Shown: positions 19,188 to 27,961, numbered from the stretch's first letter. The stretch is 64,000 nt of DNA from Bacillus sp. HNG (GCF_003400205.1 NZ_QUQV01000007.1:1-64000), one strand, 5' to 3'. The notes: generated by a model from the letters alone, not told the origin. Program-made: numbers and translations.

Positions 19188-19427
19188 TTATTCAATTTGT
19201 CTTACTTTTACTACAGGTAAATCAGGATAAAATTTTCTTTCTTCTGCTAAAAATGTGTTGAGATAATTGTCATTGATAAGTATAGGTGCATATTTTTCCT
19301 GTATTTTTTGTTGAATTTTCCTATCATTTTCGTCCTCAATTTTCCCATTATAAATTTCGTAGGGAGCAAATATTAATGCAATTATTATTAATAATCCATA
19401 AAACTTCATTATACTCTTCTTAAACAT
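19188..19427 (-). CDS. Hypothetical 79-aa protein with N-terminal membrane segment
   Basis: A basic start (MFKKSIMKF) is followed by a hydrophobic stretch (YGLLIIIALIFAPY) and a charged tail, so it would be a small exported or membrane-anchored protein. GAGGAA lies directly against the first ATG, which is too close for a good ribosome binding site. The second Met (residue 7) has no better site. No family recognised; it could be spurious. Confidence 0.35.
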   Translation of the reverse strand: MFKKSIMKFYGLLIIIALIFAPYEIYNGKIEDENDRKIQQKIQEKYAPILINDNYLNTFLAEERKFYPDLPVVKVRQIE

Positions 19428-19911
19428 TTCCTCGTTTGATTTATACTTTCATAAATAAAAGAAGTCATTACTTATAATCGATTTTATCTATACTTTAATA
19501 TAAGTATACAATTTTTGTTTATAAGTATTATTCAATAATATTGCGCATTTGCGGAAGACTGTTCTTATTGCAAATCAATCAAATTTGTATATCAACTTTA
19601 ACATTATTTATTGGTTCATTATCATTGTTCACCCAGAAGGTATGAAGTGGTTAACAGTCTGTCATCCATTGGTCACTTTTTTTATTCAGTGGTAAAAAAT
19701 ATGTCATTGATGGTACATTTCATTGGCTGTAATCACAAGACAAAGTTCCTTTATGAAACTGATCAGTAAATGTAACAAAATAATTTAAAAAATATTGAAT
19801 ACAGAGGTGCCAAACGAACTCAATAAGATATGGAAAGGAAAATACAAGGAGCGTTTTTAATAAAAATCCTGAAGAAACAATAAGAGTAATTAAAAGGGGA
19901 GTGTGAATAGG

Positions 19912-19947
19912 AAAATATTTGGTGGTTAAAATAACCAAAAAATATTT
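19912..19947. promoter_or_regulatory. Inverted repeat just before tniQ1, possible autoregulatory operator
   Basis: AAAATATTTGGTGGTT and AACCAAAAAATATTTT form an imperfect dyad around a short AT centre. It ends immediately before the tniQ1 ribosome binding site (AGAGGATG). A repressor or a TniQ/TnsB protein bound here would block transcription or translation of the whole module. A hairpin in the mRNA leader is the alternative. Confidence 0.5.
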
Positions 19948-19961
19948 TAGAGGATGTAAAA

Positions 19962-21263
19962 ATGAATATCTTTGTTGACGAAACAATTACGAGTAAATTA
20001 TATAATATTCCACCTCAGGGAGCTGGAACTTCGGAGGTGGAATCCTTGTCTAGCTATATTGTTAGGTTATCGAATGCACATTGTATAACGACTGGTAGCC
20101 TAGTATCTTCATTTTTAGCACCAATTCTAAATAAGGATTATTTATTAAAAATAGCAAAAAGGGGTGGAAATGGATTTTATAATTCTTCAAATGGAATAAA
20201 TGGTATAGGTACTGTGGCAGAAGATTTTATAAATGTAATTGAACTACTAACCTCTAGAAATGACTTAAGGAATAACACTTTTATTAAATGGTCAAAAATA
20301 CTTCCGACAAGAGGACTTCTTAGAAAAACAAAAGCGTGGTGTCCGGAATGCTTTGAGGAATCTAAAAAAAAGAACTTAATTATATATGACCAGTTGATAT
20401 GGAATCTCTCTTCTGTAGAAGTTTGTTTAAAACATAGGGTAAAGTTAATAGACCAATGTATCGTCTGTAACAAATCAAATTCTCATTTATCAAGGAAATG
20501 TGTACCAGGATATTGTAATAACTGTAAGAGTTGGTTAGGTACAAATATTCAAGAAATAAAAAATATAGTGTCCTTTGATGACTTAGTATACAAGAAAGCT
20601 CAAATTGTAAATGATTTTATTGTTACAACTATTAAAGAAAACAATATTTATTCAAAAGACAGAGTTTCAGTATCCTTAACACATTACATAGGTGAAATTT
20701 TTGATGAAAATATATCATTAGCAGCTAAGGGATTTGGTTTTCCCGAAACTACATTTAGATATTGGGTTAAAGGTGAAAATCAACCGCCATTAGAGTCAAT
20801 ACTACATATTTGTATTCAATTAAGAATTAATATTAATCAATTTTTGTTAAAAGAGCCTTATCAAAGTACAGAAAAAATTCAAAACAAAAAATTGGAAAGT
20901 GAAATATTAAATAAACATGATCATAGAGTAATTTATGAAATTTTAAAATTCATTATTAATAATGAAATCCCAATATCTATTAAGCGAATCTCTGAAATAT
21001 TTGGCTGTGACAGAAAATTACTTTATAGCAAATATCCGGATGAATGTACCTATTTACGGAAAAACTTTGATGTCCATACTGCTCTTCAAAAAAAGAATAG
21101 GTTGAACCAAAAATATAAAATTATAGAGGAAGCTTTTAATAATTTAGTTAATGAAACAGTTTATCCAAGTGGGAGGAAACTGGAAGAAAGAATCGGATTT
21201 CCTATACTAAAAGAAAAGAATTTGAGGGAAAAGTGGCAATCATTAAAAAAGAATATTAAATAA
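19962..21263 (+). CDS. tniQ: TniQ/TnsD-family target selector, copy 1
   Basis: This 433-aa protein has an N-terminal TniQ domain (ESLSSYIVRLSNAHCI at about 27-42). Zinc-ligand clusters follow, starting with WCPECF (C127, C130) and continuing with CLKH, CIVC and CNNC. A helix-turn-helix segment (AAKGFGFPETTFRYWVKGENQPPLESIL) lies near 250, and a second, C-terminal helix-turn-helix (IKRISEIFGCDRKLLYSKYPDECTYL) near 350. TniQ/TnsD proteins recognise the attachment site and recruit TnsC. It is only about 30% like the second copy by eye, though it has the same length and architecture. It is the first gene of the module, and tnsAB follows after 74 bp. Confidence 0.88.
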   Translation: MNIFVDETITSKLYNIPPQGAGTSEVESLSSYIVRLSNAHCITTGSLVSSFLAPILNKDYLLKIAKRGGNGFYNSSNGINGIGTVAEDFINVIELLTSRNDLRNNTFIKWSKILPTRGLLRKTKAWCPECFEESKKKNLIIYDQLIWNLSSVEVCLKHRVKLIDQCIVCNKSNSHLSRKCVPGYCNNCKSWLGTNIQEIKNIVSFDDLVYKKAQIVNDFIVTTIKENNIYSKDRVSVSLTHYIGEIFDENISLAAKGFGFPETTFRYWVKGENQPPLESILHICIQLRININQFLLKEPYQSTEKIQNKKLESEILNKHDHRVIYEILKFIINNEIPISIKRISEIFGCDRKLLYSKYPDECTYLRKNFDVHTALQKKNRLNQKYKIIEEAFNNLVNETVYPSGRKLEERIGFPILKEKNLREKWQSLKKNIK

Positions 21264-21337
21264 AAAAGTGAAAGAATAGAGGATTTTAATACATTTTGTA
21301 GAAATTTTCAGAAAAGTAGTTTGGGAGGTGATGAATT

Positions 21338-24049
21338 TTGCAAAATGAAGATATCGTGGCATTCCTAATTCGAAAGGGGATGAGTGAGGAAACAATTAAA
21401 TATATTCATGCAATTCGAAGTTCTGAACCAGCAAGAAGAGTTGGAAGTAATGGGAAAAATGTTCATGGGACATATCCAAGTAAGAAAATGGGAAAGTCTA
21501 TACAGTTTGAGAGTCATCATTTGGAGCTTGCAGGTATATATGAAAAAGAATTTGACCCAGAAGTTTATGAATATTATGATCAGCCTCCATCATTTAAGAT
21601 AAATTATAAATTTAAAAATGGTAAAAATGGTGGAAGTATGTACACAGCCGATTTTTTTGTAATAAGTGAAAATTTTATAGGATGGGAAGAATGGAAGACT
21701 GAAGAAGAGTTAATAAAATTATCTATTGAAAATTCAAGTAGATATTTATTGGATGAAAATAATGTTTGGAGATGTCCACCTCAAGAAAAATTTGCTGAAA
21801 AACATAATCTATCTTTTAGAGTTAGGTCCTCAAAAGATTTAAACCAAAAATATATTCGAAATATTAGATTTCTTGAAGACTATCTCTTAAGTGAACAATT
21901 GGAAATTAAAGGGGAAGAAGAGATTCTTACAGTGATTAGAAAAAATGAGGGGGTATCAATAAACGAAATACTTGAACATGAAAATAATTTTAATGCTGAT
22001 TTAATCTATTCATTAATAGTCACAGGTATTATTTATGTAGATATAAATAATGAAGTTATTCCCGATTTTAGTGCTTGTCTTTATAGTAATCGTGCTATTA
22101 AAGAAGCTTATCAAAATTTAATACATTCGCAATATGATCTTAAAGTAAATACGTCAAATAAATTTAAGGTTCAAACTGGAGAAAACATTATTTGGGATGA
22201 GGTTGTATGGGAGATTTTAAACCTAGGCAAAAGTGATATTTATCTTATGTCGGAAGAGAAAAACACTGTAAATATACCACATAATACTTTTAATTATTTA
22301 ATTCTACAAGGGAAGATTAAAGGAATTGAGTTGGAAGATACTAGCTCATCTAAAGATTTAGACTTGTTTAAACAAGCAAGCCCTGAAGATCTTCTTGAAG
22401 CAAACAAGAGGTTTGCGCTGGTTTCACCTATCATAAGGGGTGAATTAAGAGCGGAAGATGTCGCTACTTCGTCTGAATATAGCCTTAGAACGCTTCAAGA
22501 TTGGATGCAAAAATTCAGAAATGCAGAAACTGAATTTGAATATGGTTATGTTGGATTATTACCTAACCATAATAAAAAAGGAAATCGTCTCTCAAGGTAT
22601 CCACAAAAAGTTATAGACCTAATGCTAGATTATATTACCAATAAATACGAGGATTATCGTCAAAGGACTGCTAGGTCAGTGTACCAACTTTTTGAAGGAG
22701 AATGTAAAGAACTTGGCTATGACCCCATTCCTTCGTATGTGACATTTACACAATATAAAAATAAAACACCTTTAAGTGTACAAGAAGAAAAAAGAAAAAG
22801 TAAAAAGGCAGCATATGACCATAGTGATTTTACATTCTATCTTTCAGAAGATAATCCAAGGCATGGAGATAGAATATTTGAATTCTGTCATATAGACCAT
22901 ACATTATTAGAAATTGAGTTGCGATGTTCAGTTACAAATAAAAATTTAGGACGTCCATGGGCTACTTTCTTAAGTGATGCATATTCAAGAAGATTGCTTG
23001 CAGTTTCTTTATCATTCGATAATCCAGGTTACAGGAGTAATCTCATGGTTCTTAGGGAATGTGTTAGAAGGCATGGCAGATTTCCAAGTACTGTTGTTGT
23101 GGACGGTGGAAGGGATTTTAGAAGTATTTATTTTGAAACATTTACTTCAAAAAACAATTGTGGGAGAAAATATCGACCAGGTGCTAAACCAAGATATGGG
23201 AGCGTTATAGAACGTTTATTTGGAACTGCGAATAAATCCTTCATATCTAGTCTAATTGGAAATACTCAATTGACTAAGAATGTAAGAAAACTTACTAAAA
23301 ATACAAATCCTAAAAATCTTTCAATTTGGACCCTTGAAGAATTCACCAAGTTATTAGAAGAATGGGCCTACGAGTTATATGATCGAACAGAGCATAGTAG
23401 TTTAGGGGTGTCTCCAAAAGAAATGTATGAATTAAGCGTTAAAAAAGGAGGAAATAGGGAGGTAACCCATGTCGCTTATGATGAGACATTTAAATTTTTA
23501 GTATTGCCAACCACCAAAAAGGGAACTGCAAAAATTCAACCAGGATATGGGGTGAAAATTAATAGATTTTATTATTGGGATATTGTGTTTAAAAATGGTC
23601 TATTAGAAAATAAGCAGGTTCCTGTAAAATATGACCCCTTTGATGCAGGTATTGCATATGCTTTTATTAATCATAACTGGGTAATGTTGAGATCTGAGAA
23701 ATATCAAATACTGAAAAATCGTTCCGAAAAAGAAATACAAATAGCTACAATTGAATTAAAAAGAAGAATGAAACTTGCAGAAGATAAAAGTGAGATAACT
23801 CAGAAGATGATTACCGATTTTCTTGTTTCCATTGAAGGAAAAGAAATACTACTTACACAACAATTAAAAGACAGGGCATTTAGAAATATTTACCTGATTG
23901 AAGGAGGTAAAGTGGAAAAGGATGAAGTTAAGTCTGGGGAAAATAACCAGATTAGTAAAAATGAAAATCCTGGGAATCTTAAACTTGTAGTTGATAACAG
24001 CTATGATGACTTTGAAGAAATTGAATTTGAGGATTTTGGGGAGTTGTAA
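21338..24049 (+). CDS. tnsAB: TnsA-TnsB fusion transposase
   Basis: This 903-aa protein cuts and joins both DNA strands at the transposon ends. Residues 1-165 resemble the TnsA restriction-type endonuclease: FESHHLELA, YDQPPSFKINY, YTADFFV (catalytic Asp) and WEEWKTEEE (Glu...Lys). A winged-helix-like segment follows (GVSINEILEHENNFNADLIYSLIVTGIIYVD). The TnsB part has helix-turn-helix domains (TSSEYSLRTLQDWMQKF) and an rve core with D520 (CHIDHT), D589 (VVDGGRDF) and E625 (GSVIERLFG), a DD(35)E spacing. An acidic tail contacts TnsC in relatives. The start is TTG 21338, because GGGAGGTGATG precedes it at ideal spacing and the nearby ATGs are out of frame. tnsC follows after 2 bp. Confidence 0.9.
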   Translation: MQNEDIVAFLIRKGMSEETIKYIHAIRSSEPARRVGSNGKNVHGTYPSKKMGKSIQFESHHLELAGIYEKEFDPEVYEYYDQPPSFKINYKFKNGKNGGSMYTADFFVISENFIGWEEWKTEEELIKLSIENSSRYLLDENNVWRCPPQEKFAEKHNLSFRVRSSKDLNQKYIRNIRFLEDYLLSEQLEIKGEEEILTVIRKNEGVSINEILEHENNFNADLIYSLIVTGIIYVDINNEVIPDFSACLYSNRAIKEAYQNLIHSQYDLKVNTSNKFKVQTGENIIWDEVVWEILNLGKSDIYLMSEEKNTVNIPHNTFNYLILQGKIKGIELEDTSSSKDLDLFKQASPEDLLEANKRFALVSPIIRGELRAEDVATSSEYSLRTLQDWMQKFRNAETEFEYGYVGLLPNHNKKGNRLSRYPQKVIDLMLDYITNKYEDYRQRTARSVYQLFEGECKELGYDPIPSYVTFTQYKNKTPLSVQEEKRKSKKAAYDHSDFTFYLSEDNPRHGDRIFEFCHIDHTLLEIELRCSVTNKNLGRPWATFLSDAYSRRLLAVSLSFDNPGYRSNLMVLRECVRRHGRFPSTVVVDGGRDFRSIYFETFTSKNNCGRKYRPGAKPRYGSVIERLFGTANKSFISSLIGNTQLTKNVRKLTKNTNPKNLSIWTLEEFTKLLEEWAYELYDRTEHSSLGVSPKEMYELSVKKGGNREVTHVAYDETFKFLVLPTTKKGTAKIQPGYGVKINRFYYWDIVFKNGLLENKQVPVKYDPFDAGIAYAFINHNWVMLRSEKYQILKNRSEKEIQIATIELKRRMKLAEDKSEITQKMITDFLVSIEGKEILLTQQLKDRAFRNIYLIEGGKVEKDEVKSGENNQISKNENPGNLKLVVDNSYDDFEEIEFEDFGEL

Positions 24050-24051
24050 AT

Positions 24052-25200
24052 ATGTCGCTTAAAAGGAAATTTCCAGTTGAGCTGTTAAATGCAACTAATG
24101 AGGAAAAAGTTGAGTACTTTAAAAACTATACGGTTGCTCATCCTTATTTTAAAGAAGCATATGAAAAAATATTAAAACATATTAAAAATCCTTCTACTAA
24201 AACTGTGATTCTTATTTATGGCCCATCTGGATCAGGAAAGTCTGAGTTATTTAAAAAGGTTTATGAAAATATTTATAAAGACTTTCGTTCAGATATGGAA
24301 AGAAATAGAGGATTTATTCCTATTTGTGGTTTTGAAGCTATAGCTCCAAGCAATAGTAAGTATGACTGGAAAGATCATTTTATAAGATCTTTAATAGCAA
24401 TAAAGGAGCCCTTAATTGACCACAAAATTGATATTAATAAGCTAAAGAATAAGGATATTGAATTTAGTGATAGAGAAGTAGACAGGTCATTGAGAAGATC
24501 CTTAGAAAATGCACTAAAGTATAGAAAAACCTTGGCATTTATGATAGATGAGGCTCAACATATGACATACAATGGCTCTGCGAAAACATCAAATAACCAG
24601 ATGAACTTAATAAAGTCTCTTGCTTCAATCTCAAAGACACCCCATTTTTTATTTGGAACATATGAGATTCTAGAATTTCGTAATGCTAATGGTCAATTAT
24701 GTAAAAGAGGAATAGACGTTCATTTAAAAAGGTACGATGTTAGAAATAAAGAAGAACGAAAGTGGTTTATACAAACTCTCATGCTACTTCAGAAGCATCT
24801 CCCCTTAGAAATAGAACCAGAGCTCTCGAAAAATTGGAAGACTTTTTATCGCTTAAGTGTAGGCTGTATTGGATTGTTAAAAGATTTACTTCTAACGACA
24901 CTAGAATTTAAACTACTCGAACAACCTAATTTAAAGACCCTTCTACTAGAAGATTTTGAAGAATTTGCATTAACGAATACACAACTTTATCAGTTGGCAC
25001 AAGAAGCTATGACAGGCGAAGATACAGCCAAAGCAATAGGTAGAAGTCAAGAAGAAGTATCGAATAAGTTGGGGATACCTGGTGAAGTTAATCATAAACA
25101 AGTTACAGAAGAACACTCCGAGGAGAATGATGGTAAAAAGCCTGAAAAGAAAACTGGAAAGGTAGGAGAAAGAAATCCTACAAGAGATGAGGTAGGATAA
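24052..25200 (+). CDS. tnsC: TnsC-like AAA+ ATPase
   Basis: This 382-aa AAA+ regulator bridges the TniQ-marked target and the transposase. Walker A is GPSGSGKS (57-64) and Walker B is LAFMIDEAQH (D166, E167), the DEAQ form usual for TnsC/TniB proteins. The last 50 residues are highly charged (EEHSEENDGKKPEKK) and probably disordered. The start is ATG 24052, two bases after the tnsAB stop, so the genes are co-translated. It is unrelated at sequence level to the Tn552-like ATPase at 9509 beyond the AAA core. Confidence 0.9.
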   Translation: MSLKRKFPVELLNATNEEKVEYFKNYTVAHPYFKEAYEKILKHIKNPSTKTVILIYGPSGSGKSELFKKVYENIYKDFRSDMERNRGFIPICGFEAIAPSNSKYDWKDHFIRSLIAIKEPLIDHKIDINKLKNKDIEFSDREVDRSLRRSLENALKYRKTLAFMIDEAQHMTYNGSAKTSNNQMNLIKSLASISKTPHFLFGTYEILEFRNANGQLCKRGIDVHLKRYDVRNKEERKWFIQTLMLLQKHLPLEIEPELSKNWKTFYRLSVGCIGLLKDLLLTTLEFKLLEQPNLKTLLLEDFEEFALTNTQLYQLAQEAMTGEDTAKAIGRSQEEVSNKLGIPGEVNHKQVTEEHSEENDGKKPEKKTGKVGERNPTRDEVG

Positions 25201-25307
25201 AAATTTGGAATAGAAGGTATCAAGCTTAGGCAAAAAATGAGGAGATATCTTATGAGATCCGATAATAATTGTGACACCCAACCTCTCAATGAAAAAATCA
25301 TCTAGAA

Positions 25308-25509
25308 ATGAATTTTACTTATGAAAGTAATAATTTTGATTTATATAATTTGCCAGAAAGAAGTTCACTCTATTGAACCCCAAGGTTTTAATACACCATA
25401 TGTAGAGAGTTTAAGTAGTTATATATTTAGGCTAGCAGAGTCACATAATGTTAGCTTTGGAATTTTAATGAGTAATCTTTTATTTTCAGAATTAAGTTCT
25501 TGTCCATGA
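25308..25509 (+). pseudogene. Frameshifted, truncated tniQ remnant
   Basis: Starting at ATG 25308, one frame reads MNFTYESNNFDLYNLPERSSLY and then stops. The next frame continues SIEPQGFNTPYVESLSSYIF and RLAESHNVSFGILMSNLLF. Joined, they match the N-terminus of TniQ copy 2 (ERSRLYNLEPVGIGTAEVESLTSYFSRLANCHSV) with a frameshift near 25370-25380. Nothing beyond residue about 60 of a TniQ remains. It therefore represents a third selector gene that was lost, located between tnsC and the intact tniQ2. Confidence 0.85.
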
Positions 25510-25561
25510 ATATAGTGAAGGCACTGTAAAAACGAATAATATTTGGGAGTGATATATAGTA

Positions 25562-26863
25562 GTGAATACAGTGTTGCTCGAACGTAGTAGGTTATATAAT
25601 TTAGAACCAGTTGGGATAGGCACAGCAGAAGTTGAAAGTTTAACAAGTTATTTTTCCAGGCTGGCTAACTGCCATTCTGTAAAATTAAGTAAATTGCTGG
25701 ATTTAGAAGTTTCAAAAGAATTAATAAAGGAATATTTGAGTAACTCAATAAAAAGAAATAGAACAAAATATACTCAATATATCAATGGAACTTCGGAAGT
25801 TTCAATCGATTTTGTACAAGCTTTGGAAAAATTAACAACCCGTAATGATCTAATTAATTTAACTTGTCAAAACTGGAGAGGAATCTCGGGCCATTCGATA
25901 TTAAATAATAAGAGAGTTTGGTGTAGTCAATGCCTTTATGAAGCTAAAATTTTCGGATACGAAACTTATGAGAAACTTATTTGGCAAATAAAGATGATTA
26001 ATATCTGTCCAGAACATAGAACTAAATTAGAGTCAAAATGTCCTCATTGTAACAGAGAAAACGCAGTAATGTCGGCAAAACTACGACCTGGTTTTTGTTC
26101 AAAGTGTGAAAAATGGTTGGGTGACAATGTTTTCTCCCCCACAAAAATAGATGAATGGGAAAAGTGGAAAATAAATAATATCAAGCTATTGTTAGAATAT
26201 TTTCAAAATAGTTCTATTGTTCCCTTAAATAATATAATCCCTAAATTTATGGAGAGATTAATAAATATTTTTACAGGAGGAAATGTGAGGGCTTTTGCTA
26301 GAGAAGTAGGAGTAAGTAGAAACACCTTAAGAGATTTTGTAAATGGGAAACCAAGTTATATATCTCTAGAGAGATTATTAAAGATATTATACTATTTTGA
26401 AATTACTATTTTAGAAATGATAGAATTAAAGGAAATTAAAATTACTAAAGTTAATAAGCATGCCAACAGTCTTTTTCAAAAACAAAATATTAAAAGAGAT
26501 GTTAACCCTGGGGAGATAAGAGAAAAATTATCTATGATTATTAGCCTAAATGAAATACCACCTCCAAGTGTGAAGCAAGTAATGAAAAGATTAAATTACT
26601 CAAGTAGTACTCTATATAAATACGCAAGTGATTTATGTAAAGTATTAGCTGAGAATAGAGCGAACTATTTAAATCAAAAAAAAATAGAACGACTTAAAAT
26701 GATAGATTTAGAAGTAAGTAGAGTGGTCAAAGAAATTACCGCAGAAGGAAAATATCCTTCAGAGGAAAGAGTAAAAAAAAGATTATTATTTCCGGTTTAT
26801 TATGAGGAATTATATCAAGCAATGGAAAAAGTTTATAAAGAATTATCAATTCCCCAAAAATAA
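25562..26863 (+). CDS. tniQ: TniQ/TnsD-family target selector, copy 2
   Basis: This 433-aa TniQ-domain protein begins at GTG 25562 behind GGGAGTG. It has the N-terminal EVESLTSYFSRLANCHSVKLSKLL block and zinc clusters WCSQC (C121, C124), CPEH, CPHC and CSKC. A helix-turn-helix (FAREVGVSRNTLRDFVNGKPSYISLERLL) follows, and the C-terminus has a helix-turn-helix (SVKQVMKRLNYSSSTLYKYASDLC). It has the same length and layout as copy 1 but a strongly diverged sequence, so the two probably read different target sites. It is separated from tnsC by 361 bp holding a decayed tniQ. Confidence 0.88.
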   Translation: MNTVLLERSRLYNLEPVGIGTAEVESLTSYFSRLANCHSVKLSKLLDLEVSKELIKEYLSNSIKRNRTKYTQYINGTSEVSIDFVQALEKLTTRNDLINLTCQNWRGISGHSILNNKRVWCSQCLYEAKIFGYETYEKLIWQIKMINICPEHRTKLESKCPHCNRENAVMSAKLRPGFCSKCEKWLGDNVFSPTKIDEWEKWKINNIKLLLEYFQNSSIVPLNNIIPKFMERLINIFTGGNVRAFAREVGVSRNTLRDFVNGKPSYISLERLLKILYYFEITILEMIELKEIKITKVNKHANSLFQKQNIKRDVNPGEIREKLSMIISLNEIPPPSVKQVMKRLNYSSSTLYKYASDLCKVLAENRANYLNQKKIERLKMIDLEVSRVVKEITAEGKYPSEERVKKRLLFPVYYEELYQAMEKVYKELSIPQK

Positions 26864-26995
26864 ATTATAAAAAATTACATTCTAAGTGGAAGATAATCCT
26901 TTCCGTTAACATTTATTCGAAAAGAAAACAACAAGATTCTCGGCCTAGAATGGATAATGTTTTACAGAGCTGTTTCTTCATAGCTTCTCTTATAT

Positions 26996-27091
26996 TTACC
27001 AAGTATGGCGCAAGTAATAAAGTCATCATATGTACTTTACAAATATGTAAGCGATTTGTGTGAAGGTATTACCTTAAATAAAAAGGGATAA
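26996..27091 (+). pseudogene. Short C-terminal tniQ remnant
   Basis: The frame ending at 27091 reads PSMAQVIK, then SSYVLYKYVSDLCEGITLNKKG. It aligns with PPSVKQVMKRLNYSSSTLYKYASDLC of TniQ copy 2 apart from a 4-residue gap. An in-frame stop precedes it and no other TniQ sequence is preserved. It is the fourth tniQ-derived locus in the module. Confidence 0.65.
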
Positions 27092-27339
27092 ATACAAGAG
27101 GAATTTAATGGGCGATTACATCCCTTCTTTGACTCTAACATAAAATAGGGGATATAAACATAGTCATATGTTATGCAATTTATGTTGCTTCTTAGCAATC
27201 CTGTAGATCGTTAAATCTCAGGTTCAGGCTACGTTGGCCTAAAAAGGGATTAATGCCTAGATATATTAAGGAATGACAAAAATAAAGGTTATGTCACATT
27301 ATGGTATTTAAAAACTTAATATTCTAATTAATCAATAGT

Positions 27340-27379
27340 TTGCATTAAGTATTAAATTTAACTAAAAGGTTGCATTAAG
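27340..27379 (+). repeat. Paired TTGCATTAAG direct repeats
   Basis: TTGCATTAAG occurs at 27340-27349 and 27370-27379, a period of 30 bp, about three helical turns. A related inverted CTTAAT lies near 27314, and CTTATTGCAA (one mismatch from the inverted repeat) lies at 19564-19573 on the other side of the Tn7-like module. Such phased repeats are typical of TnsB-binding sites near transposon ends, but the match is too short to be conclusive. Confidence 0.4.
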
Positions 27380-27524
27380 TTGTAATAATTCCATAAAAAC
27401 TCTAGTAATATTGATTGAAATGTTTAAAAATAATATGAAATTAATAATAATCCCTTTAATAACAGTGACGGCAGACTTATGGTTAAATTCAAAAAAACTT
27501 ATGCTTAAAGTTTCATCAATAGAC

Positions 27525-27556
27525 ACGGACTTACCGATTATGGTGAGTCCGTTTTA
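27525..27556 (+). terminator. Terminator-like hairpin
   Basis: ACGGACTTACC and GGTGAGTCCGT pair with one G-U across a 6-nt loop and are followed by TTTT on the plus strand. It overlaps the end of the LAGLIDADG gene on the other strand. Confidence 0.6.
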
Positions 27557-27961
27557 CATTTTGAAAAAATACTCTTCGAATCTAATTTTCTTTTTTAATG
27601 TTTCTACACTGTACTTGCCATTTCGTGGGGTAACATTATTATAGTTTTCAAGAATCCAAACAGCACGATTTCTTTTCTTATTTACTCTTAAAAATGGTGC
27701 GATATTTTCCAATGTATGAAAAACATCTTCTTTTTTCTTTATTGTTAGCGTATAGGAGTCCTTGTGCCAATCAGGTTTGTAATTTCTTTTAGTATTAATT
27801 ACTCCACTTGTTACTTTTGGAATATAAAGGAGTAGTTCCAAGTCCGTTGATGCAATAGAGATACATGGTCTACGGTGTTCCTTATCATGCATCCTTGTTA
27901 ATGAAATACTTCCTTCTCCATCAATTATTCCCACAATATAAGATGCTTCCCACTCTTTCAA
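27554..27961 (-). CDS. Free-standing LAGLIDADG homing endonuclease-like protein
   Basis: This 135-aa single-motif protein has the LAGLIDADG-type helix (ASYIVGIIDGEGSIS) near residues 6-20 and the basic DNA-contact region typical of the family (RRPCISIASTDLELL, LRVNKKRNRAVWIL). Single-motif members act as homodimers that cut long asymmetric sites. It is not inside an intron or intein here. It sits between the Tn7-like module and the MFS gene, and no ribosome binding site better than weak AAGGGG-type bases is seen upstream. It may be a stand-alone selfish gene or a recruited site-specific nuclease. Confidence 0.8.
   Translation of the reverse strand: MKEWEASYIVGIIDGEGSISLTRMHDKEHRRPCISIASTDLELLLYIPKVTSGVINTKRNYKPDWHKDSYTLTIKKKEDVFHTLENIAPFLRVNKKRNRAVWILENYNNVTPRNGKYSVETLKKKIRFEEYFFKM

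Larger units (their letters stand above)
19701..27278 (+). mobile_element. Tn7-like transposition module with TnsAB fusion and multiple TniQ genes (ends tentative)
   Basis: Gene order is tniQ1 - tnsAB - tnsC - tniQ remnant - tniQ2 - tniQ remnant, all on the plus strand. The region is markedly AT-rich compared with the flanks. I could not prove the termini. A pair of opposed TGTCATT / AATGACA sequences at about 19702 and 27272-27278 have AAAAT on their outer sides (with one extra base on the left), and these were used as provisional limits. There are no cas genes, CRISPR array, TnsE or obvious cargo between these limits. Confidence 0.5.

Noticed and set aside
19441..19960. Search for CRISPR repeats or guide-like sequences near the Tn7-like module
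   Set aside because: No repeat of 20 bp or more with regular spacing was seen here or in 26864-27553. The TTGCATTAAG pair is too short and occurs only twice.
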